Assembly (NCBI GenBank): GCA_930367205.1
Contig: OV884009.1
Span: 33,675,841 to 33,739,840 of the forward strand
DNA: 64,000 nt
Direction: 5' to 3'
Source: Acanthosoma haemorrhoidale
Lineage: Eukaryota; Arthropoda; Insecta; Hemiptera; Acanthosomatidae
The notes under the pieces were generated by a model that was not told the origin of the DNA, did not search any database, and saw only the letters and a program-made list of their open reading frames with translations. Of the stretch, positions 1-10,451 are shown in pieces. The first letter of the stretch is position 1. Every line of letters starts with the position of its first letter. The translations under genes were made by a program, and so were the position numbers.

Positions 1-37
1 CTTGTGTAACTGATTTCTAAAAATTTAGCAAAAGGTT

Positions 38-845
38 TTGATAACTGTATCCGAGATAGTATGGTACTTAGGCTTCCATCTCGACAAACGGCTGACCTGG
101 AACCCCCACTCGAGGCTAAAAAGGCAAGAACTAAACAGACGCTTTGGACAACTGTACAGACTACTTCAAAGGACATCCCATCTGTCAATAGAAAACAAAT
201 TACTAATTTACAATATTATACTTAAACTAATTAGGACATAACGATGGGGGACAGCAAAAAAGTCGAACATCAAGCGTGTCCAATCCTTTCAATCAAAAGT
301 CCTGAGAACAATAGTAAATGTCCCAATTACGTCAGCAACAAAACCCTTCATAACGAACTTAATATACCTTACATTCTCGAATTCTCCCTTCTAAGTTCAT
401 GAAATTCCATAGTAACCTATCCGACCACCCTAATCCCCTTGCACAGTCATTGCACTGCACCACTCATCCCTACAATCCTCCTCGGAGACTAAAACGGCAG
501 TGGCCTTGTGATCTGCTATAAATGCGTAACAGTGGGAGTCCTGGCGTGGTCCAGTTTCTCCAATCATGTCCTGAGCGTGTGAGGCTCTCGCGCTCTTGGT
601 CAGCCTCCACTGGCTCGTATCCAGTGACGCGGCTAATGGAGAAGCGTGGGGGACTCCCCAAGACTCCGCTTCCTATTTCGCATGCGAGGGAGGTAACACC
701 CATGTGGATTCGGGAAGTCTCTAGGCTGTTTGTAAATACTGTATTAATGCGCGAGTGAATGAAAATTGTAAATATGGTATAAATGAAAACATTTATCACA
801 ATTACTTATTGCCCAATGAGGCAGATTGTAATTTTATCATAATAA
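38..845 (+). pseudogene. Jockey-type LINE, 3' end of reverse transcriptase ORF plus 3' UTR
   Basis: Translation from 38 gives the end of a non-LTR retrotransposon ORF: a YLGFHLDKRLTWNPH block followed by an NRRFGQLYRLL helix and an SIENKLLIYN block, the thumb region that follows the polymerase core in Jockey-like LINEs. The frame breaks near 240, but coding similarity continues in another frame (AKKSNIKRVQSFQSKVLRTI). The GC-richer 3' untranslated part runs to about 845 and ends in a gattgtaattttatc stretch. A second, diverged copy of the same tail lies reversed at 25985-26745, which confirms a dispersed family. The copy is 5'-truncated and dead. Confidence 0.75.
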
Positions 846-964
846 CGCTGTTTAATAATAACTTTTAATAGAACACGGTCAAAGCCAAAGATATACAGCA
901 GGGTTTACCTTAAGCTACCGTTGGAGAGCAATTAAATGTTACCATAAGACATGTTTGTGCAATC

Positions 965-1213
965 GCAGACCCGGATCAGGTCAAGCCAAGGGATGACCGG
1001 TTTATTGTACTACACGCGCTTCGGGATCGGTTTTCCACTGCTACTGAGATTGCTCAACTTCTTCCTACAACTCGGGGAGTAGCAATATGTGGAGAGTCTG
1101 TTAGAAGAAGACGCGCCGAAGTGAATTTAAACTCAGAGACCAGCATCAGGGCCATTGTTGACCAGAGAACACAGTTTGCGCTGGCCAAGCTATATATCAA
1201 AGATTCACGATAG
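965..1213 (+). pseudogene. Tc1-like transposase N-terminal (helix-turn-helix) fragment
   Basis: A continuous plus-strand reading from about 985 gives DDRFIVLHALRDRFSTATEI, then ESVRRRRAEVNLN. This resembles the paired-type helix-turn-helix DNA-binding part of Tc1 family transposases, where a SVRRRL-type recognition helix is followed by a basic hook. A second frame after about 1130 carries the RRPASGPLLTREH-like continuation, so at least one frameshift is present. No catalytic DDE region follows. Only this fragment is visible and no terminal inverted repeats were found. Confidence 0.55.
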
Positions 1214-2173
1214 GTAATATCTTCTAATGGTACTTAGTATGAAAATGAGAAGAAAAATATATCAAATGGGAACTGAGAATAAATCTACATACGAGAGAAT
1301 AACTTACCAGTATGTGGTTATATTCAAATAACGGATCAAAAAATAATGTTCCAATCAATGATGAAAAGCAGCCTAGTTTTGGGAATTAACCAGGAAAAAA
1401 ATACAAGTTGCTTTGACAGAATGACAATTGAAGAAGATATTGTGGGATACTTGATTCGATTAATGTTCAATAGACCAGTTAATAATTACAGATTATATAA
1501 ACTTTTAAATAATAAATTGCAACAATATTTAATACAGTTATTTTTAATTAAAAAAGGGTACATTTTATTTTAAATTGAATACAGGGATGAAAGAATTTTT
1601 GTTTTTAACGTACAGAGTAAACAGTACATGAGTTATATATGGAATTGTGGTAATACCAAGATATATCAAAATTAAATCAAAGGGTGCTATGTAGGTTTCA
1701 AATGAAGACAGATTTCATGTAGGACCTGCCTAAGCCAGATAATTCTTTTATAATAACTAGGAACCACTAAAAGAAAATCGTAAAATGGAAGGAAATTGTG
1801 AACATGTCCACTCATGTGTTGTTGTATGTTATGATTGGTAGGCACATTTTTAAACATATCCTTTGATCTAGCCAGTGGCTTTGCTTTGAGATCTATCCAT
1901 GCCGTTCTGCTCCCTCTCTGATTCATATTATACGCTAATTCGTTTTATTTTTTATGTAGAAATTGATGACCAAAAGGGTTAACACTTTAAAGCTTCAAAA
2001 ACTTTCCAGCCATTATATTGTATGTGACAAAACTGTATTCATTAAAAATAAGTAAACTACTAACCGTTGCTTATAAGTTGTTTGTTTTTTTATTCTATGC
2101 TGAAAATTTTCCCATCAGTTGTCTATGGCTAGCCAAGTGTACATGTTAATAACAAATGCCATTAAATACTGAC
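1214..2173. other. AT-rich stretch without a recognised gene
   Basis: Two short open frames occur (1346-1573 plus, 1687-1926 minus). Neither has a recognisable motif or a supporting splice context. Probably intergenic, intronic or decayed repeat sequence. Confidence 0.5.
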
Positions 2174-2298
2174 CGACAGATTTCCAACATTGTGAACAAT
2201 GCACTTGAGGTAAGCAGATTTTCCAATGTGAGCAGATACATTTTTTGGATTATTAGCAGCAAAATACGGGTCACACTTCTCCGGAACAATGCTTCCAC
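2174..2298 (-). CDS. Immunoglobulin-domain exon of a dpr-like cell-surface protein
   Basis: A minus-strand open segment is bounded by a polypyrimidine-AG acceptor (AG at 2300-2299) and a GTCAGT donor at 2173. It encodes 41 codons after a 2-nt phase and ends in phase 0. The product contains CDPYFAANNPKNVSAHIGKS, then AYLKC and HNVGNLS. This matches the start of the first Ig domain of insect Dpr proteins (PYFD-x-PxNVT-x-xGKxAYLxC-V-x-LGNKT), including the B-strand cysteine and the exon boundary just before the VSWIR strand. Dpr proteins are neuronal surface receptors that pair with DIP proteins at synapses. Flanking exons were not found in the window, so this is one exon of a gene with long introns, or an isolated exon remnant. 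The recognition rests on family memory, not on a search. Confidence 0.6.
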
Positions 2299-3493
2299 CT
2301 AAAAAAAAAAAATATAAATACTACTTCTTATAAAATTGTTTATTTAAATTATAATTCAACAAAGGGCACATTTAAATGCGCAGTCACGGGCATATACCTT
2401 TTGTAATTATAGTCCCAAAATATATTACATCAGGAAATCGAGATCTTTAATTTAATAACCTACTATTATTATTATTATTATAAGATAATGATACTAACTG
2501 ATCCAAGTATCATTTGCAATCATTGGCACTTAATATTGTATTCATGAGAATGTCTTGGAATTTCGTCATAGCTTCTGAGATGTGACTCGGGAAATCTGAG
2601 ATACCGGCCTCACTTTTCTCTCATAGTTACTGTCATTATTCTTAAACCAAAACTTACGCCGAAATCTGGCATATTATAGAATATACGTTCTAATTACTGG
2701 CCGATTTGAACATTTTTACTGCTATCGTAGATCATACTGACAGACAATTGCCCCTAAACACTTGACACTAGTCTCTCCCTTCGGACTAAAGAGTATAACG
2801 ATAAATGGATTTAAAGAGCTCACTCAAAGAATGTCCCGATTTTTCCAGGCAGAGACAAATCACTAGAAACTGTCCAACCTGTACAAACAGGTTTTAAAGC
2901 TTCTGAGGGTTCCCTTGGCTAATTGTGAATTAGGTATGATAAGGAAGTGTCTTTGTAGCGGTCTGATTGGGCCTCTCAACTCAAGGATTACGGTGCTAAC
3001 TTTGAAGCTGCCAAAAAAAATAAAACTTCACATCTTTTGAAATCAGTAAAATATGACTGATTACATTGAGAGAGATATAATTAAGATTCCATAATATCTT
3101 TGATTTTTAAGATTAGTTGTTGTTTATTACGTGATGAAAAGAAAAATGAGATAATAATAATGAATATGCAGCTTGCCAAACCCGAAGGAAGCTTTAAACA
3201 GGTTTTTGTCTGTTCCTACGTTCTATGTATGATAGCGGTTGTAAAAATGATTCAAATGATCTGAAATTTTAAAGGTATATTCTACAATACCTCCAAAATT
3301 GCTGATGATGAAATTATTGGTTAAAATAAAGTAGAGAGGAGTATGAAAAAAATAAAAAGCAAAAGAAATTTCAAAATTCTCCTGAAAATTAAATCCTAAG
3401 TCGCCACAATATAACATTCCGTACTTAATACGTTCCAAGGTAATTTTAATAGTTTTTTTTACATACTGTAAATATTTACAGCTTTTTTCTTCA
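2299..3493. other. AT-rich non-coding stretch
   Basis: No convincing coding exon. The segment 3230-3440 is a diverged, oppositely oriented relative of 7870-8210: both share a block of the form gaatatac..tttaaaatttcaga..gaatcatttttac. An unnamed dispersed repeat is therefore present. Confidence 0.4.
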
Positions 3494-3498
3494 ATATG

Positions 3499-4466
3499 TG
3501 TAGCGACCGCAAACTACATAAGCTAAATCACCCTCTACTCTATTGTATAAATTAGTTATAATATGTTGTGGATTAAATTAAATAAATGTAAATAATATTA
3601 CCAAACCACAAAGTCATATCAGTGTAAATATTTTAATCAATACATGACGTAGCTGCAGACGAGTTCGGAGGCAGCCAAGGGTCCATAGCCAGGTATCCAG
3701 CCCTGGTCCCATGGGCCCTGGTTAGCCCCCTTCCGGGCGTACCATCTATCCAGCAGCCAGGCCTGCAATGCGATTGGCAAAAACAAAACCCCAGCTCATT
3801 GGCTACAATGCGATTGGCCAAAATAAAACCCCAGCTCATTGGCTGCTTTGTGATATATATACCCCCTAGTTTTAGCCGAATATTCATTCAAGCTATGGCT
3901 CGCCTCTGGACTGGTACTTGCAGCTGCACTGATGTTGTAAGATATTGCCTTCTCATTTGTGAAAAGCTCTACACTTCTATCCTAACCTTACTAAGTTTTA
4001 GTCCGGCGTTGTCAGACCCTGCATCTTCCTAGTAGGATTCTCTGCCTTCGTTTAGCACATCTTTGGAAGGGATCCCTTCCACGCAGACGACGGTCTCTGA
4101 GGCTCTACGAACCAAGTAGCGTCTCCCCCAGCGATCCATTTTGCCTCTCTCCGGTTCCCACTCCCCTTTGGGATCCGGACGGTTTTCGCCTACCCTAAGA
4201 CACCGAGTGTGAATTCGTGGTCATTCCAAGAACACATAAACTACTATAATACCTACCCTATACCTCTTCTCCTGAACACAGTGCACTGTCGGGGCACATA
4301 CCTATCAGATATGGAGTCAGATAGCTCAGTAGTTACTACTGGTGGTAGTAGTACTTGCTACCACGGGTCTTAGACCCGGCATCAAGTAGGTCCAGGTCAT
4401 ACACTATTCAACTCTCTCTCTGCCACTAGGGCTAGGGCAACTAGGACCCCTCGCGTTGACCCCACA
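3499..4466 (+). mobile_element. Solo LTR (968 bp), probably BEL/Pao or Gypsy class
   Basis: The segment starts TGTAGCGACC and ends TTGACCCCACA, the TG...CA termini of an LTR. It is flanked by the perfect 5-bp direct repeat ATATG at 3494-3498 and 4467-4471. It is markedly GC-richer than its surroundings and contains a promoter-like block (tandem CCAAT-type boxes, then TATATATA) about 360 bp in, as expected for U3 sequence read on the plus strand. No internal retroelement coding sequence or second LTR adjoins it, so this is a solo LTR left by LTR-LTR recombination. The 5-bp duplication is usual for BEL/Pao and common in Gypsy, so the superfamily is not settled. The 77-residue frame at 3799-4032 lies inside the LTR and is not a gene. 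Confidence 0.8.
3766..3861 (+). promoter_or_regulatory. LTR promoter: tandem CCAAT-box repeat and TATA box
   Basis: Two adjacent 40-bp units (3766-3805 and 3806-3845) each carry two ATTGG motifs, the inverted CCAAT box: gcgattggc and ctcattggct. They are followed by GATATATATA at 3852-3861. Four CCAAT-type boxes upstream of a TATA element is a coherent RNA polymerase II promoter for the solo LTR, directing transcription to the right. Confidence 0.6.
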
Positions 4467-4471
4467 ATATG

Positions 4472-6279
4472 AAATAACAATTTTCAGTGATCGAGATTAA
4501 AGTATAAAAAAGCATGAGGTTTTATGAGATCACTAAAGATGGGTAATCCGTGATGAACAGTATGTGCGAAAGAGATTCTTCGTTTGATTTTGATTATTAA
4601 TTATTTAGTGGGCCTTGGATTCATTACTAAAGACAATATAAATTAATCTTTTTTAAAAAAAAATAAAGGGGCTACTAATTGCTGTATCTACTATTTGTTT
4701 TTCTATTATTTCATTTATCTTGTTATTTAAACGTTTAATAAAATAAACATGAAATTTACCCACTTCTCTCAGACCATAAAGCTTCTTTTCGGACTTGTAG
4801 CTATTTAATTCCCTCAACGGTAACGCAAATAGAAATTCAAAGATATTTTAAAAAATAAATTTCTGGTAGCCAACTATACAACCCACATATTTTTTTTTTT
4901 TTTGCCTTCAGTGATCAGGATGGTTTAAAAATTAAATGAAGTATTTCTGATAAACAAAATACTGGGTAGTTCCTTCAAAATAATTTATTAAGTTTTCAAG
5001 AAGCTGACGCATTCCTGTTTCACGTTATACTGCTTTTTTCCTTTTATATATCGCTTTTTCGATATCTGCATCAGCTAATTATGAATGTGGACTAAGACAA
5101 GAATCTAAAAAAAATATTAATCAGTTATCTCGCATTGCATTTGTTTACATGATCGTAAGAATATTTTAAAAATTGTAAATTCGAATCGTTAGATCAAGTT
5201 AGTCCGTGCTTCATTAAAAAAAATTCAGTTGTTTATTTTGACAGTGCACTAAGTCACTTCTCATGAATCTAGATGTAAAATAATGGAAAAATGGTTAGTT
5301 ATGTGGAGAAATGTTGAGGAAATAACGAAACATACGTTAGTAGTAGACGTGTATCGTTTATGTTTATCATCTAACAATATTAGTCACTACACCAAACCGT
5401 AACATGGGAGTATGGTATGGCAGCCATTAAATACTTTACTTAGTTACTCATTACTTTTTATTGAACTAAATGTAAAATAATTATTCGATCGTTGTAACAG
5501 AACATGTGCTGGGTAAGCGAAGGTTACATAAGGTTAACTTTCCTGATACACATAATCCTTTATCGATGGCTTAGTGCACACATTATGTGTTAAGTGACAT
5601 ACAACAGTCACTTAACAATTATGTGCACTAAAACATCGCTATATACATCAGAGTCAATGTAGCCATTGTAAACGTTTAGTTTTTCAAATGGATTACAATT
5701 TGAATTAGGGTCATTCACTTTTAACGAACGGTCGTGATGTTGGATAGAAATATTAATAATAATACACAAAACAAAGAAATGCCTATTCATCCCTGATAAT
5801 TGTTATGAACTAATTGGACTATGCAGTAAAAAGAATCCATTGTCGGTATAACGGCTGAAGTTAAAAGATTTTATTTAAACAAAACAAATGTAAAAAGCAA
5901 GAACAAGAACAAAAAATACTGAGGGAGTGTATATCTATAGGTTGAAAATTCAATGTTTGAGATTCTTTTTTTAAATACTCCATATAATATGTTATACGAA
6001 ACCACTTTTAACGATACTGAATTACATGTTTTAGATCTTTCAGCAGGGGTAAGGGAAGAAAATTACTGACTCTGATTATATTAACCGAATAGGCAAATAA
6101 CAGGAAAAAATATATTGATGGCATGAATTCACCGCCCTAAATCCCGTCAATTACCAGAAGTATTTTAAATCGCTTAAAATATACTAAAATTCAAAATATT
6201 GTTTCTGACGAAAAAAAATTGCATTGTTTGTTCGTTGTAAGCCGTAAGTCTATAAATGAGTTCAAACATTTGTTGGGAG
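4472..6279. other. AT-rich stretch without a recognised gene
   Basis: No coding exon, RNA gene or structured repeat could be supported. The 60-residue minus frame at 5608-5790 begins like a signal peptide (FFVLCIIINISI) but has no recognisable domain. Confidence 0.4.
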
Positions 6280-6289
6280 ATCGAATTGG

Positions 6290-7460
6290 TTTGATGAAAA
6301 AGAGACGTTATGTTTTATCAAGTTTATTCGTGGATAACGTTTCGACACACCTCAGTATAATGTATGCATCAGGTCCTGAACAAAGAACATGTTAACAAGA
6401 AAATAATGTAGGGCAAACATGTTTGATAATAATCAATGACAACAGTCAGGTGTAATAGAAAAAAAAACAAAAAGGAGGTGTATATAAGAGCAATATAGGT
6501 AGCTGATGAATTAACATGTAACAGTCAATAGGTTTGATTTACAAAGATACATAGATAATAGACGATATGTAAAATACATAGATGCAGCATAATATTAAAT
6601 ACAAAATAAAAAATAGTCACCTAATTAGTTATAAAATGTACAACCATTAAAGTATAAATATTGGTGAATTGGAAAATCGATGCAGATAATGACATCAAAA
6701 TGTTTTTATATAATACCAAAAGTTATTTTGTAAATAGACATATTTGTGGGGTGGAATAAGAGTGCATAGGTGATGGCAAAAATTGAAGATACATGGAAGA
6801 ATAGATGTAATTTCAGGAAAGTGACAGTGTCTCTCTCAATAGTTTTAATAGGAAATAATTATAATTTCATACCTATAATGAAAAAAGCCGGTGTCCATTG
6901 TTTAAAAGGTATGAGCTAACTGAGAAAATGAGGCAATAAATAACCTTTGGGTTAACCCGCTTTAGCGTAGTCGGAAGTGTGGTGTGGGGAATACTAAAAA
7001 TGTTTTCTTTTGTGTGTCGCAAAGATGTTATTTTAGTAATTGTAATATCTGTACGTATGTGTTGAAAATAAGTTTTTCGTCGGTTTCTTGAGCTCTGGAT
7101 TGATGTGTTGTGTTTACGAAAAGAATACTACGCTTGTGATTTGTTTGTTTAACAGTGTTTATGGTATTGGAGGACTCAAATATATGGTGGTTAGTGAGGG
7201 AATGTTTCCCGAGCACAGAACTGTCAATTCTGTTGTTGATTGTGTCTCCTTTGCGTTGGTCAATACGTTTATAAATGTATTGTTTAGTTTCCCCGATATA
7301 GTTTGGATTGCAGTGTTGTCAACAGCAAGGAATTTTATAAAAAATTAGAAGGACTGAGATCCATGAGTCAGTTTCATTTAAATTTTATTGTTGGTTTTAG
7401 GGTCAGTTTCAGTTGAGGGTATTTTAGTTGAAGGATTTTTTTTTGTCAGAATGACGGGTC
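6290..7460 (-). pseudogene. Penelope-like retroelement remnant with GIY-YIG endonuclease
   Basis: On the minus strand from about 7340, translation gives YKIPC, CNPNYIGETKQYIYKRIDQ, then VLGKHSLTNHHIF. These correspond to the YIGET motif, the KRI(D/K)QHK helix and the AEHS-like block of the GIY-YIG endonuclease that ends Penelope-like element ORFs. One in-frame TGA interrupts the cysteine-rich lead-in, and the GIY half is degraded. Downstream, near 6325-6395, is a ctgatgca...ggtgtgtcgaaacgtt stretch of the type found in the 3' ends of such elements. Reverse transcriptase sequence was not recognised. The copy is dead and 5'-truncated. Confidence 0.65.
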
Positions 7461-7560
7461 TGTAAGTGAGAGATCTAAATGAAGCAGGTAGATTGCTGTG
7501 ATATGTGGATAGGTTTAAGTTAAGTGGTTGTAAAATTTATGGACAAGTAAGCTGATTAAA

Positions 7561-9240
7561 GGGGGTTTGGCTGTTGTATAATATGTTGAATAGAAGCTTA
7601 AAGGAGGGTTTTTCTATACATAACCCTGTATGATGAGTGGCTACTGCTTCACATATTAGGTTTAAACATGCGGTGAGTTATAGTAAGGCTTAAGAACAAA
7701 TAAAAATAGGCAAGCTGCGGTCTATTCGAATGTTTTTCGTTTTTGTTATTAATCGATTAAACGTTTATTTATATCATTATTGAATTATGAGATATATTTT
7801 TTTAATATACAAACTAAATAAAGGATAAAGTGAAGAAACAATATCTCGAACCTTATTAAATGATTGTGAAAAATACCCCTAGCTATAATAATGCATTAAA
7901 ATATCCTATTTTATTATTGGCCTCCAAAACATTAGATTTTGGAATACCATTCAAATTTTGTTTGCGTTATCGCCTTTAAAGTGTTCTTAACCAAAAGGGA
8001 AATATCAGAAATTAAAATATTAAATATCTTCTGAGCTGTGATTTGAAAATCTTAAAAGCTGTAGAAACGGGAACAACTTAATTTTATTCATACTTCTCGT
8101 TATTGTTTTTTGACCGAAAACTAATCAACGTATTTCGAAATGTTGTGGAATATACATTTAAAATTTCAGATAGACTGAATCATTTTTACGACCGGTATCT
8201 CACTTTACACGTAAATATAAAAAGATGGATGGACAGATAAAAAAAGGATTGCACTCCAACGAAAGTAGAATAATTTCCCTTCAGGCTCGGCAGTGATCAA
8301 TTTTATATGGCACAATCTGAGAAGGATACCGGGATCAAGTTGTACGGTTATTGTCCTAATTGTTGCTTGCCATTGGTTATATTAAAAGCTAGGAGCGGTA
8401 ACAAACCTGGTAAAGGAGTCAGTATAAACACAAAGATGACTGGACACATGCCCTACAGTGGCGGGCCAGGTACTGACTGGCAGGCGCTCGATACTGACCA
8501 GCCACGCCTTCGTCGGGTAGGCACGGAGCAGAATGTAGTCCCAACAAAGCTCTTTTCCGCCAAAACCAAAATATTGGACGGATGACAGAACTAAGTTGAC
8601 TAGAGAATGCTTTAAAGTCCAAGAGAAGCCTGTATGTTAATATATAGAGAGGCGATTTTTTCATGTCTCTATTATTTCATTATACACACTAACCATTTTT
8701 ATTATAACTTAACCAAACTTTATATGTTATAGTAAAATAACGGTCATAGTGAGCCAAAAATAAATTGAAATTGTTCCGTTCATTCTTCTCTTCTCTTCTA
8801 ATTCTCTTGGCTCAAAAAACGCTATGTGAAATATAACTTGGCCGATTTTAATATTTGTAGTTATTTAATTTTTTTCAAGAAAGATAACCCCTAAAGATTA
8901 TAATTTTTACAAATAAAGGAACGTATTTTTGGCCAAAAATACCCAGTAATTGTTTCATAATCGTTTAATTAAAATTTATGATCAACATCAGTTACCAGGT
9001 TCTCATTCAGAACCATATTGAGCCAAGATCCGCATTCGGATGTTAAACATTCTAGGCCCTTAAATTCAGTAATATTATATTTATAAATATATTATATAGT
9101 GTATATATTTATATCTGGGGCTAAATTGACCAATAAAAACACCACACCAGCACTCCTAGACGGTTTTCTATATTTTATAGAATATCTATATTTTTCTGTA
9201 AATAAATATATTTTTATACATACATAAACTCAACACTGCG
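7561..9240. other. Mostly non-coding; one unassigned open frame at 8307-8585 (+)
   Basis: The only sizeable frame encodes 92 residues, with a CPNCCLP pair and a glycine-rich middle. It begins in a locally GC-richer island (about 8300-8590) but shows no known domain. It may be an old repeat rather than a gene. The rest is AT-rich, with an unnamed dispersed repeat at 7870-8210 that is also seen reversed at 3230-3440. Confidence 0.3.
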
Positions 9241-9436
9241 TGAATATTAGTTTTTCTAAAGAAAGCTTGAAGTATCCCCCAAAATATCAATTGTTATAAG
9301 TGTTTCGCCTATTCAGGCATCTTCAGGACTAAAATTGAACCAAAATACATACAAAACAATTCAATTTACATAAATAAAATACAATTTATTTTATTCCCTG
9401 TATTTATTACAACCTGTATTCCCTTAAACCTCGTTT

Positions 9437-9793
9437 TATACATATATATATATATATATATATGTAATGAAAGTATTCTCTCTTTAATTTGAATTTGCCG
9501 TGCTGCTTCCACTGGCTGCCACTAGATGGAGCAGCAGATATCAGATAGAGTAGGTTATGTTAGGTAACAGAACATGTAAATAGTGTGTAAAATAAAATAG
9601 TGTGTAATAATGTAAAATAGTGTGAATAGAGAATTGATAGTTATAAACTGTAATTGTCGTTTCTTTGTTTACAGATAAGATTGTTTAAATCAATATTAAT
9701 AATTGTTATAATATAATATATAGTGAATAAAATTGCTAACTTTGTTTACAGAGAAACTGATTTCAGTTTATTCACCCCACCTTCAATAATTGT

Positions 9794-9837
<44 letters not shown>
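9437..9837. mobile_element. Possible small solo LTR or insertion bounded by (TA)n tracts
   Basis: A (TA)n tract at about 9437-9462 and another at about 9796-9837 bracket about 330 bp. That segment starts TGTAATGAAAG and ends CACCCCACCTTCAATAATTGTC. The TG start and the presence of the same dinucleotide tract on both sides suggest an insertion into a TA repeat. There is an internal tandem of gtgt(g)taaaata units near 9570-9620. The target duplication cannot be delimited inside the TA tracts. Confidence 0.35.
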
Positions 9838-9838
<1 letters not shown>

Positions 9839-9839
<1 letters not shown>

Positions 9840-10345
9840 TTAACGTTCGTGAGAACTAGAACAGTAAGAAAAGATCGAGAAAGAGGTAATAGAAATGAAT
9901 AGGGCAAGCGATAGTATAAGACTCTTTATTCATAGCTCTTAATCCCATACACATACACTCGGAATGTTTACATCCCGATGTTTTGGTATTAAGACTGCGT
10001 ACCAACAGTGCCCAGGCCTTAACTCCCCCCCGCCAGTTTACGCACACTCCCTCGTAAACTCTATGTCCGACCCGAGTGTACAATCAGGTGGCTCGGGTTC
10101 TTAAGGGCCAAGGCCAGCGCACCCAATACACAATCTATAATCCATCACACTACTAAAGACACATTTAAACAAGTCAAATAAAATATAAATGTACAAAACA
10201 AAATAATAAAACCTCCTATAAAATAATAATACTATAAAAACTAAGAACAGAACTCTCTGTCTGAATGTCACATATATTAACAATATGACCTATAACAACA
10301 CAATTACTTGCTTCGTGTCGGATCGAGGACACACCAGTTTACTCA
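9839..10345 (-). repeat. Gypsy-A 3' LTR (255 bp shared, possibly 507 bp in full)
   Basis: Bases 9839-10093 match 14996-15250 with the same length of 255 bp. A run of 11 G on the minus strand (10360-10350) is the best polypurine-tract candidate. If it is used, the true LTR would begin near 10345 with TGAGTAAAC, making the 3' LTR about 507 bp and the 5' copy truncated in U3. The alternative is a 255-bp LTR with 260 bp of 3' UTR. The 75-residue frame inside each LTR copy is not a gene. Confidence 0.7.
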
Positions 10346-10451
10346 CGCTCCCCCCCCCCCTAGAGTGGGAGTTTAAGTTGTTCAATATGAACCGTCCGCC
10401 GTTTCCTTGGGTGGTCCACACTCTCGATAGTTACAAGATTGTGTTCTCGGA

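Noticed and set aside
470..799. 109-residue minus-strand frame and overlapping plus frame
   Set aside because: Antisense to, and within, the GC-richer 3' UTR of the Jockey LINE. No independent support.
8307..8585. 92-residue frame considered as a small zinc-binding gene (CPNCC)
   Set aside because: Only one cysteine pair, no second pair, no splice or promoter context. Kept only as an unassigned frame.
9437..9837. (TA)n tracts considered as origin or matrix-attachment signals
   Set aside because: Ordinary microsatellites; composition alone does not support such a role.
9856..10083. 75-residue frame repeated at 15013-15240
   Set aside because: Lies wholly inside the Gypsy-A LTR. It is duplicated only because the LTR is.
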